DNA from: DASUTB01 sp036374835
Lineage (GTDB): Bacteria > Actinomycetota > Actinomycetes > Jiangellales > Jiangellaceae
NCBI GenBank assembly: GCA_036374835.1
Contig: DASUTB010000043.1
Location: forward strand, 82,554-146,553
Direction of reading: 5' to 3'
DNA length: 64,000 nt
The position numbers were made by a program, and so were the translations under genes. Below the pieces are notes generated by a model, which was not told where the DNA came from, ran no database searches, and saw only the letters and a program-made list of their open reading frames with translations. This document shows, piece by piece, positions 7,860 through 16,477 of this stretch; position 1 is the first letter of the stretch; the number at the start of each line of letters is the position of its first letter.

Positions 7860-9569
7860 TCACGAAACGGTGACGTCGACCGAGTGCCAGCCCGTCGCGC
7901 CGTCCGGGACCGGCGGTGCCTCCTGGCCGGTCTGTACCTCGCCGTCCGACGTGGTGGCACGCACCCAAAGCGTGTGATCGCCGGGAGTCGCGTCCCACGC
8001 GTAGACCCACTGCCGCCAGGTGTCCGCGGTCGGGACCTCGCCAAGGTCGGCAGGCTGCCATTCGCCGTCGTCCACCCGGACCTCGACCGCCTCGATGCCG
8101 CGATGCTGTGCCCACGCCACACCTGCGACCGGCACCTGGCCCGCCGCCACGGACGTGCCCCGGGACGGGACGTCGATCCGCGATTGCACCTTGACCGGCC
8201 CCCGCTCGGACCAGCCACGCGTCGTCCAATACGCGTCGAAGGCGTCGAACCTGGATACCTCGAGGTCGACGACCCACTTGGTGGCGCTGACGTACCCGTA
8301 CAGACCCGGCACGACCATCCGCACCGGGAACCCGTGCTCGACCGGCAGCGGCTCGCCGTTCATGCCGACCGCGAACAGCGAGTCCCGACCGTCCACCAGG
8401 ACTTCGAGCGGCGTGCCGCACGTCCAGCCGTCCTGCGACGTGGACAGCACGGCGTCGGCGTCCGCATGTGGACCCGCCATGCCCAGCACGTCCGACGTCC
8501 GGACGCCCGTCCAGAGCGCGTTGTCGACCAGATCTCCGCCCACCTGGTTGGAGACGCAGCACAGCGTGACCCACTTGTCCACCAGGCCGAGCGCGAGCAG
8601 GTCGTCGAACCCCAGCTCGATCTCCCGGTCGACCATGCCGTGCACGCGCAGCCGCCAGTCGTCCGGATGGACAAGGGGCGGCGAAACCGTGGTGTCGATC
8701 CGGTAGAACGTCGAGTTCGGTGACTGCCACGGCGCGGCGCCCGGTGTACCGAGGTCAGCGCCGTCCGGGACGGTGACCCGGGGCAGGTCGAGCTCGGCGG
8801 TGCCGGAATCACCACTTCCGGTGATGTCGTCGCGCACGTTCTCGATGCTGCGGCGCCTTCCTCCGAGCAACTGCCCGATACCGCCGGCCACCACTGCCAA
8901 CCCAGCACCGCCGGCAAGGAGTGTCAGGAAGCGCCGACGGTCCGAACGCGCAACGCCTCGGTAATGGTGAACCGATGGCTCCCGCCCCGGTACGGGACTG
9001 ACCTCGGACCGGAGTCCGGCGAATTGGTTGGAGGTCACGATCCGCTCGTGCTCCTCCAGATCGATCTCGCCATAGGTCATTCGCGACTCGGTCTCATCAG
9101 CGGCCGTCCGCACGGGCTGACTTCGGGTGAGGAACCAGAGCGCTCCGATCGCGACGAGTCCGGCGATGCCCGCGATCACGATGTCGGTGCTCTCGCTGTC
9201 GGGGCGGTCGGCCACCGCCGCCATCGCGACGCCCCCGAGCAGCAGGGCGCAGACCACACCGGCGACGAGGTTGAACCGCGCCAGCACACCGATCGCGGCC
9301 GCCGCCAAGGCGAGAACGGTGAACACGCCGATCAGCAGCACGGTCTTGTCGTGCACGCCGAAGGTGTCGATCGCCCAGTCACGGAGCCATCCGGGTGTGC
9401 GGTCGATCACCGCATCGCCGACGGCGAGCACCGGCGTGGTGGCACGACTCAGTGCGCCGGTCAGCAGTTCGGCGATGCCGACGCCGAGCCCGGCGGCCAC
9501 AATGCCGGTGAGCGCCGGGTAGACGAACGTCTCTCGTGTGATCCGCGCCACACTCATATACTGCCGCAA
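7860..9569 (-). CDS. Membrane-anchored molybdopterin-dependent oxidoreductase (sulfite oxidase/YedY superfamily)
   Basis: A 569-residue protein. The N-terminal 160 residues hold about four membrane helices. A linker leads to a fifth hydrophobic segment preceded by arginines (RRRFLTLLAGGAGLAVV, about 209), then a sulfite-oxidase-type molybdopterin domain. The molybdenum-ligating Cys lies in TLCCVSNQVGG (about residue 340). A C-terminal immunoglobulin-like dimerisation domain (PVAGVAWAQHRGIEAVEV) completes the fold. The catalytic part is expected outside the membrane. ATG 9557 (MSVARITRE) is an alternative start. Substrate unknown. No cofactor genes are nearby. Confidence 0.85.
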   Translation of the reverse strand: MRQYMSVARITRETFVYPALTGIVAAGLGVGIAELLTGALSRATTPVLAVGDAVIDRTPGWLRDWAIDTFGVHDKTVLLIGVFTVLALAAAAIGVLARFNLVAGVVCALLLGGVAMAAVADRPDSESTDIVIAGIAGLVAIGALWFLTRSQPVRTAADETESRMTYGEIDLEEHERIVTSNQFAGLRSEVSPVPGREPSVHHYRGVARSDRRRFLTLLAGGAGLAVVAGGIGQLLGGRRRSIENVRDDITGSGDSGTAELDLPRVTVPDGADLGTPGAAPWQSPNSTFYRIDTTVSPPLVHPDDWRLRVHGMVDREIELGFDDLLALGLVDKWVTLCCVSNQVGGDLVDNALWTGVRTSDVLGMAGPHADADAVLSTSQDGWTCGTPLEVLVDGRDSLFAVGMNGEPLPVEHGFPVRMVVPGLYGYVSATKWVVDLEVSRFDAFDAYWTTRGWSERGPVKVQSRIDVPSRGTSVAAGQVPVAGVAWAQHRGIEAVEVRVDDGEWQPADLGEVPTADTWRQWVYAWDATPGDHTLWVRATTSDGEVQTGQEAPPVPDGATGWHSVDVTVS

Positions 9570-9573
9570 CCTA

Positions 9574-10200
9574 TCACGTTTGGGTGGAGACGAGCTGTTT
9601 CAAGTCGGTCGTGATGGCGGTGAAGGCTCGTCCGCGATGGCTGACCGCGTCCTTTTCGGCCGGGCTCATCTCCGCTGTCGTCCGCGTGTCGCCGTCCGGT
9701 ACGAAGATCGGGTCGTATCCGAAGCCGCCCGAGCCGCGCCGCGCGCGCAGCAGGGTGCCGGGGACGCGTCCCTCCGCGACCGCCTCGGTGCCATCGGCGA
9801 GGGCAAGAGCGGCAACGCAGACGAACGAGGCACCGCGCTCGTCGTCCGGCACGTCGGTGAGCTGGGCCAGCAGCAGGTCGAGGTTCGCGGCGTCGTCGCC
9901 GTGCCGGCCGGACCACCGCCCGGAGAACACACCGGGCATGCCGTGCATCGCGTCGACGCAGATGCCGGAGTCGTCCGCGAGCGCCGGCAGGCCGGTGGCC
10001 ACCGCAACGCCGCGCGCCTTGAGCAGGGCGTTGTCGGCGAACGTCAAGCCGGTCTCGACAACATCGTCGACACCGGGAAACTCGGCGACCGAGATCAGAT
10101 CGATGCGGGCACCGGCGGCTACGAGAATCCGCCGGATCTCGGTGACCTTGTGCTGGTTGCGCGTCGCAAGTATGACCCTTGGCAGTTGGCCTTCGCTCAT
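9574..10200 (-). CDS. rdgB: XTP/dITP pyrophosphatase, RdgB/HAM1 family
   Basis: A 208-residue house-cleaning nucleotidase that hydrolyses dITP, XTP and ITP to monophosphates, keeping non-canonical purines out of DNA and RNA. Family signatures are plain: VILATRNQHKVTEIRRIL near the N-terminus, FADNALLKA, PALADDSGICVDA with the catalytic Asp, and SHRGRAF near the C-terminus. Its ATG overlaps the rph stop by 4 nt (ATGA), indicating translational coupling, an arrangement common in actinobacteria. Confidence 0.95.
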   Translation of the reverse strand: MSEGQLPRVILATRNQHKVTEIRRILVAAGARIDLISVAEFPGVDDVVETGLTFADNALLKARGVAVATGLPALADDSGICVDAMHGMPGVFSGRWSGRHGDDAANLDLLLAQLTDVPDDERGASFVCVAALALADGTEAVAEGRVPGTLLRARRGSGGFGYDPIFVPDGDTRTTAEMSPAEKDAVSHRGRAFTAITTDLKQLVSTQT

Positions 10201-10919
10201 CCGGCGAGCGTAGCGCGCTGGATCTGCGTCAATTCGGCACAGCCCGTGCGCGCGAGTTCGAGCAGTGCGTCGAGCTCGGCCCGATCGAACGGCGTCCCCT
10301 CAGCAGTGCCCTGTACTTCGATGAACCTGCCGTCGCCGGTCATGACGACGTTCATGTCCGTCTCGGCCCGCACGTCCTCGTCGTAATGCAGGTCGAGGCG
10401 CGGTTCACCGTCCACCATCCCGACCGATATCGCCGCGACCGAGTCCGAGAGCACGGAGTCCGAGCGCAGCAGTCCGCGCTGGCGCATCCAGCCGACCCCG
10501 TCGGCCAGCGCAACGTAGGCTCCGGTGATCGCCGCGGTGCGGGTACCGCCGTCGGCTTGCAGCACGTCGCAGTCGACCACGACGGTGTTCTCGCCCAGTG
10601 CGGACGTGTCGATGATGCCGCGCAGCGACCGTCCGATCAGCCGGGAGATCTCGTGGGTGCGGCCGCCGATCTTTCCACGAACCGACTCACGGTCCGAACG
10701 GGTGTTGGTGGAGCGCGGCAGCATCGCGTACTCGGCGGTCACCCATCCCTCGCCCGAACCCTTGCGCCAGCGAGGCACACCCTCGGTCACCGAGGCGGCG
10801 CACAGGACCCGGGTTTCCCCGAACTCGATCAGCACCGATCCCTCGGCGTGACTGAGCCAGCCGCGGGAGATCGTGACGGGACGAAGCTGATCGGACGCGC
10901 GGCCATCGGAGCGAATCAT
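10197..10919 (-). CDS. rph: Ribonuclease PH
   Basis: A 240-residue phosphorolytic 3'-5' exoribonuclease that trims tRNA 3' ends. It begins with the family's characteristic RSDGRASDQLRPV; the phosphate-binding region SVRGKIGGRTHEISRLIGRS and the core VDCDVLQADGG are present. The open frame runs on upstream to 11240, but homology and the usual length place the ATG at 10919. It is the first gene of the rph-rdgB operon. Confidence 0.95.
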   Translation of the reverse strand: MIRSDGRASDQLRPVTISRGWLSHAEGSVLIEFGETRVLCAASVTEGVPRWRKGSGEGWVTAEYAMLPRSTNTRSDRESVRGKIGGRTHEISRLIGRSLRGIIDTSALGENTVVVDCDVLQADGGTRTAAITGAYVALADGVGWMRQRGLLRSDSVLSDSVAAISVGMVDGEPRLDLHYDEDVRAETDMNVVMTGDGRFIEVQGTAEGTPFDRAELDALLELARTGCAELTQIQRATLAG

Positions 10920-11013
10920 GACCTCGAGGCTACCGCCACCTGAAGCCGAAACCGGTCGCCGGGATGCTGTGATGTACGAACGTTCTTCCCGAAACGCAGA
11001 GGTGAGACGACAC

Positions 11014-12561
11014 ATGCACGACGTAGTGATCATCGGCGGCGGCCACAACGGCCTCGTCGCCGCCACCGTGCTCGCCCGCGCGGGTCTCGACGTGGTGGTC
11101 TGCGAACGGGATTCGGTGTTGGGCGGCGCAGCGCGCACCGAGGAGTGCTTCGACCGCGTCCCCGGGCTCAAGCACTCGACCGGCGCGTACCTGCTCGGCC
11201 TGATGCCGCCGGAGATCCTCGCACTCGCCGGCGACGCCATCCGTCCGCTGCGTCGCGATCCGCACTACGTGCTGCCGACCCCGGCCGGCCGGTACCTCAC
11301 GTTCGGTCGGGACCGGGCCGCGACCCGCGAACAGCTCGAGAGCATGTTCTCTCCGGCCGACCTCAGGGCCGACGACGCGCTCGCCGCCGAACTGGCCGCA
11401 CTCCGGGAGGATCTCGCGCCCGCGTGGCTGGCCGAACCGGTGCCGGTCGAGGAGACGGCCGAGCGCTACGTCCGGCCCAAGCTGCGCGCGGCGTTCGTCG
11501 ATCTCGTGACCGGCTCGGTGGTGGACTATCTGACCAAGTTCGGGTTCGCCTCCGAACTGCTCATCGCGATGTACGCGGTCACCGACGGCCTGTCCGGGCT
11601 CACCGCCGGCCCGGACACACCCGGCACCGGCCACAACTTCCTCGTCCACAACATGTGCCGGCTGCCCGGCTCGGACGGCACCTGGATGGTGGCTGAAGGC
11701 GGGATGGGTGCGGTGTCGAACGCGTTCGCCACCGCCGCCGCCGGTGCGGGAGCGAGCTTGCTGACGTCCGCCGAAGTCAACGAGGTCACGGTGACCGGCG
11801 GCGTGGCGCGGGGCGTGGCACTGGCCGATGGCCGGGAACTCACCGCTCGCGCCGTGCTTGCGGCCTGCGATCCGTGGCGTGCCGCCGACCTGGCCGGGGA
11901 CGCCGCCCCGCGCGAGTTCACCGACCGGCTCGCCGTTGTGCGTCGTCCCGGCTCGACGCTGAAGGTGAACCTCGCGCTGCGGGAGTTGCCCCGCCTCACC
12001 GCGGCGCCGGACGGATCGCCTTCGCCGTGGGGCGCCACGGTGCACCTGCTTCCCGACGCGGACGGGCGTCCGTTGGACGCGCTGCGCGCGATGTGGCGCG
12101 AGGTGCAGACCGGAAGGCTGGCCGATTTCCCGACGATGGAGTGGTACGTGCACACCACGGTCGATCCGTCCTTGCAGGACCCGGGTGGGCACCACTCGTC
12201 GGCACTGTTCGTCCAGTCCGTGCCGTACGAACCTGCCGGGTCGACATGGGGCGAGGCGCTGGATCAGTACGTGACGCGGTTGTTGTCGATCGCGGACGAG
12301 TTCGCGCCGGGAACTTCCGAGCTTGTCGCCGACGTGTTCGCGCTGCCACCACCGGGCATCGAGGAGCACTTCGCCATCACCGGAGGCCACATCCACCACG
12401 TGGACAACACCATCGCGTTCGCCGACCGTATTCCCTATGCGACCGGGTTGGACGGCTACTACGCAGGGGCCGCAGGCTGCCATCCGGCGGGTTCGGTCAT
12501 CGGCGCCGCGGGCTACAACAGCGCGCACCGTATCCTCGCCGACCTCAGAATGATCACGTAA
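11014..12561 (+). CDS. Phytoene-desaturase-like FAD-dependent oxidoreductase
   Basis: A 515-residue flavoprotein. The N-terminal dinucleotide fold VVIIGGGHNGLVAATVLARAG binds FAD, and the C-terminal region GYYAGAAGCHPAGSVIGAAGYN closes the FAD site, as in the CrtI/CrtO and amine-oxidase families. Such orphan desaturase-like proteins are common in actinobacteria; the substrate is unknown, and no carotenoid genes are nearby. ATG 11014 follows AGAGGTGAG. The last residues RMIT and the TAA stop are encoded by the dispersed AATGATCACGTAAA repeat, so the native C-terminus was probably altered by repeat arrival (inference). Confidence 0.85.
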   Translation: MHDVVIIGGGHNGLVAATVLARAGLDVVVCERDSVLGGAARTEECFDRVPGLKHSTGAYLLGLMPPEILALAGDAIRPLRRDPHYVLPTPAGRYLTFGRDRAATREQLESMFSPADLRADDALAAELAALREDLAPAWLAEPVPVEETAERYVRPKLRAAFVDLVTGSVVDYLTKFGFASELLIAMYAVTDGLSGLTAGPDTPGTGHNFLVHNMCRLPGSDGTWMVAEGGMGAVSNAFATAAAGAGASLLTSAEVNEVTVTGGVARGVALADGRELTARAVLAACDPWRAADLAGDAAPREFTDRLAVVRRPGSTLKVNLALRELPRLTAAPDGSPSPWGATVHLLPDADGRPLDALRAMWREVQTGRLADFPTMEWYVHTTVDPSLQDPGGHHSSALFVQSVPYEPAGSTWGEALDQYVTRLLSIADEFAPGTSELVADVFALPPPGIEEHFAITGGHIHHVDNTIAFADRIPYATGLDGYYAGAAGCHPAGSVIGAAGYNSAHRILADLRMIT

Positions 12562-12853
12562 ACGCCTCAGCGAGTCCGTTAGCGCCTCGTCAACGGGTCG
12601 CTAACCGTCCACTCTGCGTCGTGATCGTGCCGAACCTGCCCGCTGTTTCGACCCGTCCGACGTATCTTTCACGCATTTCGAAGACCACAGGCAGTTGGCA
12701 CGCGATGGCTCTGCAGCTCACCCGACCGTCGGCGGTTCGGTGCGGCCGGCGAGTGGTAACGGGCCGGGCACAGGGCAATGCGACTTCAGTAACGGTTGGC
12801 GACCCGTTGACGAGGCGCTAACGGACTCGCTGAGGCGTTTACGTGGTCATTCT
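12547..12853. repeat. Inverted pair of the AATGAYCAYGTAAA repeat (307-bp element)
   Basis: A 62-nt sequence at 12547-12608 recurs in inverted orientation at 12792-12853 with about two mismatches, enclosing 183 bp without a convincing gene. The outer ends read AGAATGAYCACGTAAACG. Single copies of the same repeat lie at the ends of four other genes in the window. The arrangement resembles a REP doublet or a miniature inverted-repeat element. Confidence 0.85.
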
Positions 12854-12925
12854 GTGCAGTGACGCGCATCGCGAACACGTCGGAAATCAATTCGTCACCG
12901 TTTGGTAACGGGTCTTGACGTCGCT

Positions 12926-12939
12926 TGAGAGCGCTCCCA
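12926..12939. promoter_or_regulatory. LacI/CebR-type operator, site 1
   Basis: TGAGAGCGCTCCCA closely matches the cellobiose repressor CebR operator of Streptomyces (TGGGAGCGCTCCCA). It lies about 60 nt before the solute-binding protein gene. Confidence 0.75.
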
Positions 12940-12956
12940 AACTCGTGGTCAGCAAG

Positions 12957-12970
12957 TGAGAGCGCTCCCA
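12957..12970. promoter_or_regulatory. LacI/CebR-type operator, site 2
   Basis: An exact copy of site 1, placed 31 bp downstream (about three helical turns). Two in-phase operators suggest cooperative repression of the transporter operon. Confidence 0.75.
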
Positions 12971-13001
12971 AGACAACCGAGGGCAACACTGGAGGACGGT
13001 C

Positions 13002-14366
13002 ATGACACGCACAACAGCACGTTGGACCCGTGTCGTCGCCCTCGCCGGCGCCGCCGCGCTTGCGCTTACCGCGTGCGGCGACGACGGAGAGGACACGACG
13101 GACGAGGGTGGCGACGCGGCGGAGGACGAAGAGTCCGGCGACGCCGGCGACGAAGAGGATATGGAGGACGCAGAGCCGATCACGCTCACCGTCGACGTCT
13201 TCGGCGAGCAGGGCTTCGGCTACGACGCGCTTTACGAGCAGTACATGGAGGAGAACCCCCATGTCACGATCGAGGAGCGCGGATCCGGTCTTGGCCTTGG
13301 CGACTACAACGAGCGCATGGTTCAGCAGATCACTTCCGGCTCGGGCGCGGGCGACGTCGTCGCGGTCGAAGAGGGCACGATCACCCAGTTCTACGCGCAG
13401 CTGGACAAGTTCGTCGACCTGTCCGAGTACGGCGCGAACGACTTACAGGGCAACTTCCTCCCGTGGAAGTGGGAGGCCGGAGCCCCTGGAGGCTTCGTCC
13501 TTGGCCTCGGTACCGATGTCGGCTCGATGGCGATGTGCTACCGGAGCGACCACTTCGCCGATGCCGGTCTGCCGACCGACCGTGAGGAGGTCGCCGCACA
13601 GTGGGAGACGTGGGAGGACTTCATCGCCACTGGTGAGGAGTTCGTCGCCAACAACCCGGACGTCGGGTTCGTGGACGCGGCGACCAACGTCTACAACACG
13701 ATCCTGATGCAGGTCGCCGGCAACAACAGCGGCCACACGTACTACACGCCGGACAACGAGCTCGACCTTGACAACCCGGACATCAGGACGGCATGGGATC
13801 TGACCATCGAAATCATCGAGGCCGATCTGTCCGCGGGTCTGAACTCGTTCTCGGACGAGTGGAACGCCGGCTTCGCACAGGGCACGTTCGCCACGATCGG
13901 TTGCCCGGCCTGGATGACCGGTGTCATCCAGGGCGCCGCAGGGGAAGACGCCGCAGGGCTCTGGGACATCGCCGACGCCCCGGGCGACGGCGGTAACTGG
14001 GGCGGCTCGTGGTTGACCGTTCCGGCCGAGACCGAGCACCCGGAAGAGGCCGCCAAGCTGGCCATGTTCCTGACCAGTCCGGACGCGCACGTGGCCGCAT
14101 TCGAGGCGCTCGGCAACCTGCCGTCGTCCCCGGAGGCGCTGGAGAACCCGGCCGTACTCGACGCCGAGAACGAGTACTTCAGCGGCGCACCGACCGGCCA
14201 GATCTTCGGATCCGGCGCCATGGACTTCCAGCCGGTCTACCTCGGACCACAGAACAACGCGATCCGTACCGCATACGAGGACGCGCTGCGCTCGGTCGAG
14301 CAGGGTCAGGCAACCCCTGACGCGGCTTGGGAGACCGCACGGCAGAACGCGGAAGGCATCGGCTAG
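13002..14366 (+). CDS. Sugar ABC transporter solute-binding lipoprotein (CebE-like)
   Basis: A 454-residue extracellular binding protein, family 1. A signal peptide ends in the lipobox LTAC (Cys at about residue 24), giving a lipid-anchored protein; an acidic linker rich in Asp and Glu follows, then the bilobal sugar-binding domain starting ITLTVDVFG. It captures a carbohydrate for the two permeases downstream. The CebR-like operators in its promoter and the CebR-like regulator at the operon's end suggest cello-oligosaccharides, but the ligand is inferred. No ATPase is encoded; a shared MsiK-type ATPase probably serves it. Confidence 0.88.
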   Translation: MTRTTARWTRVVALAGAAALALTACGDDGEDTTDEGGDAAEDEESGDAGDEEDMEDAEPITLTVDVFGEQGFGYDALYEQYMEENPHVTIEERGSGLGLGDYNERMVQQITSGSGAGDVVAVEEGTITQFYAQLDKFVDLSEYGANDLQGNFLPWKWEAGAPGGFVLGLGTDVGSMAMCYRSDHFADAGLPTDREEVAAQWETWEDFIATGEEFVANNPDVGFVDAATNVYNTILMQVAGNNSGHTYYTPDNELDLDNPDIRTAWDLTIEIIEADLSAGLNSFSDEWNAGFAQGTFATIGCPAWMTGVIQGAAGEDAAGLWDIADAPGDGGNWGGSWLTVPAETEHPEEAAKLAMFLTSPDAHVAAFEALGNLPSSPEALENPAVLDAENEYFSGAPTGQIFGSGAMDFQPVYLGPQNNAIRTAYEDALRSVEQGQATPDAAWETARQNAEGIG

Positions 14367-14474
14367 CCGACCGCCGTTCCGCGACGTCACAGACCCGGGG
14401 TGGCGCCGGTCCGGCCCGGCCGGCGCCACCCCGCTCTCATGTCGCAGCCACGTCACGCAGAACCGGGAACCCTC

Positions 14475-15470
14475 ATGAGCAGCCTCGACACTCAGCCAGC
14501 ACCGCCGGCTCCAACGCCGCGACATGGCCGGAGAAGACGACACCCCGGTGGCCGCCGCCCGATCGGGGTACGCGTGGCCCGCTTGGACTACAAGGTTTCG
14601 CCGTACCTGTATATCGCGCCGTTCTTCGTCCTCTTTGCGATCTTCGGCCTGTACCCGACGGCGTACACCGTCTACCTCTCGTTCACCGACACCTCTCCTT
14701 TGAACCCGACGACCAACTTCGTCGGCCTGGAGAACTACACGACGCTGCTCGGCGACCCGAACTTCTGGAACGCCGTGGTCAACACCATCGGCATGTTCGT
14801 ACTGGCTACGGTTCCCCAGTTGCTGATGGCCCTGATCCTGGCCAACTGGCTGAACCGGCGGCTGCGCGGCATGCACTTCTTCCGTGCCATGACCGCGATC
14901 CCGATCGTCACGTCCACCGCGGTGGTGGCCCTCATCTTCGGGCTGTCGTTCTACGCCCGTGACTTCGGCCTTGCGAACGGGCTGCTCGAGCTCGTGGGCG
15001 TCGAGCCGGTCGACTGGCGGGCCGAGAAGTGGTCGTCCTGGCTGGCGATCTCCACGATGATCGACTGGCGCTGGACCGGCTACAACGCACTCATCTACCT
15101 GGCCGGCATGCAGGCGATTCCCAATGACCTCTACGAGGCCGCCGAGATCGACGGCGCGTCCCGGATGCGCCAGTTCTGGCAGATCACGGTGCCGCTGCTG
15201 CGCCCCACCATCATCTTCACCGTCATCATCTCCACGATCTTCGGTCTGCAGCTATTCGCCGAACCCGTGATGTTCAGCAGCGGCTCCGGCGCACTCGGCG
15301 GCGGATCGCTCGGGCAGTTCCAGACCGTCACGATGTTCATCGTCGAAGCGCTACGGGCACACAACCGGTGGGGATACGCCGCAACCGCCGGCCTCGCCCT
15401 GCTGCTCATGATCATCGTCGTGGCGGCCATCAACTTCCTTCTGATTCGCCGACTCGGCTCGGAGAGGTGA
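14475..15470 (+). CDS. Sugar ABC transporter permease (MalF/CebF-like)
   Basis: About 331 residues with six predicted membrane helices. The cytoplasmic EAA loop that contacts the ATPase is visible as LYEAAEIDGASRMRQFWQIT (about residues 218-237). The N-terminal part before the first helix is Arg-rich. ATG 14475 is chosen over an upstream in-frame ATG (14400) because GGGAAC lies before it and the extra residues look non-coding. It is the second gene of the operon. Confidence 0.88.
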   Translation: MSSLDTQPAPPAPTPRHGRRRRHPGGRRPIGVRVARLDYKVSPYLYIAPFFVLFAIFGLYPTAYTVYLSFTDTSPLNPTTNFVGLENYTTLLGDPNFWNAVVNTIGMFVLATVPQLLMALILANWLNRRLRGMHFFRAMTAIPIVTSTAVVALIFGLSFYARDFGLANGLLELVGVEPVDWRAEKWSSWLAISTMIDWRWTGYNALIYLAGMQAIPNDLYEAAEIDGASRMRQFWQITVPLLRPTIIFTVIISTIFGLQLFAEPVMFSSGSGALGGGSLGQFQTVTMFIVEALRAHNRWGYAATAGLALLLMIIVVAAINFLLIRRLGSER

Positions 15471-15475
15471 GAACC

Positions 15476-16387
15476 GTGACCATCACGAACCGTGCCGTGC
15501 CGGCGATCCAGCGAGCGCCCGAGTCCACCGACCTGCGGCCGGGTGCCGAAGCGGGCCGGCGGATCCGCCGAGCCGGACCCCTGGCCGTCGCCGGCCTGAT
15601 CGTCGCCGCCATCCTGTCCGCCCTCCCGCTGTACTGGATGGTCGTCATCGCCTCGCGGACCAACGAGTCGGCGTACCAGTGGCCACCAGCCCTGTTGCCC
15701 GGTGGCAATCTCGGCGAGAACGTGCAGCGGGTACTCGACAACAGCGACGCCGCGATCCTCAAAGGCATCGTGAACTCCTTCATCGTCGCCGGGACGATCA
15801 CCCTCAGCACGGTGCTGTTCAGCGCGATGGCCGGCTTCGCGTTCGCCAAGCTGCGCTTCCGCGGCCGCAACGCACTGCTGATCTCGATCCTGCTGACCAT
15901 GATGATCCCGGTGCAGCTGAACATCGTCCCGCTGTACGACCTGATGATCACGTTCGGTTGGCTCAACGACATCAAGGCCGTGATCGTGCCGTTCCTGATC
16001 AGCGGATTCGGCATCTTTCTGATGCGCCAGTACACGATCCAGTCCGTCCCGGACGAGCTGATCGAGGCGGCCAGGGTGGACGGGTGCTCGACATGGCGGG
16101 TCTTCTACCACGTCGTGGCGCCGGCACTACGCCCGGCCGCAGCGGTGCTCGGCCTGCTGACGTTCATGCAGTACTGGAACGAGTTCTTCTGGCCCTTCAT
16201 CGTGCTCGCCGACCCGTCCAACCCCACCGTGCAGATCTCGTTGAAGACGCTGAACTCGGCTTACCACCAAGACCTGTCGCAGATCTTCGCCGGGACGTTC
16301 GTCGCGACTGTTCCGCTCGTCATCGTGTTCGTCGTGTTCTTCCGGCAGATCATCAGCGGGATCATGGAGGGCGCGGTCAAAGCGTAA
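15476..16387 (+). CDS. Sugar ABC transporter permease (MalG/CebG-like)
   Basis: A 303-residue inner-membrane permease with six predicted helices and the EAA loop LIEAARVDGCSTWRVFYHVV (about residues 193-212). The GTG at 15476 follows GGAGAGG five nt after the stop of the partner permease, showing tight co-translation. Together with the MalF-like protein it forms the import channel. Confidence 0.88.
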   Translation: MTITNRAVPAIQRAPESTDLRPGAEAGRRIRRAGPLAVAGLIVAAILSALPLYWMVVIASRTNESAYQWPPALLPGGNLGENVQRVLDNSDAAILKGIVNSFIVAGTITLSTVLFSAMAGFAFAKLRFRGRNALLISILLTMMIPVQLNIVPLYDLMITFGWLNDIKAVIVPFLISGFGIFLMRQYTIQSVPDELIEAARVDGCSTWRVFYHVVAPALRPAAAVLGLLTFMQYWNEFFWPFIVLADPSNPTVQISLKTLNSAYHQDLSQIFAGTFVATVPLVIVFVVFFRQIISGIMEGAVKA

Positions 16388-16477
16388 AGGTGTAGCGTGC
16401 GGTCATTTCCGCTGAACGGCTGCGGTCGGCGGTAGATTCAAGTTGGTAGGAAGGAACGGGGATTGCAGGACCATCGA

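Noticed and set aside
12590..12778. 62-residue minus-strand frame inside the repeat doublet
   Set aside because: No ribosome site, Arg/Thr-rich composition and partly within the repeat arm; considered non-coding.
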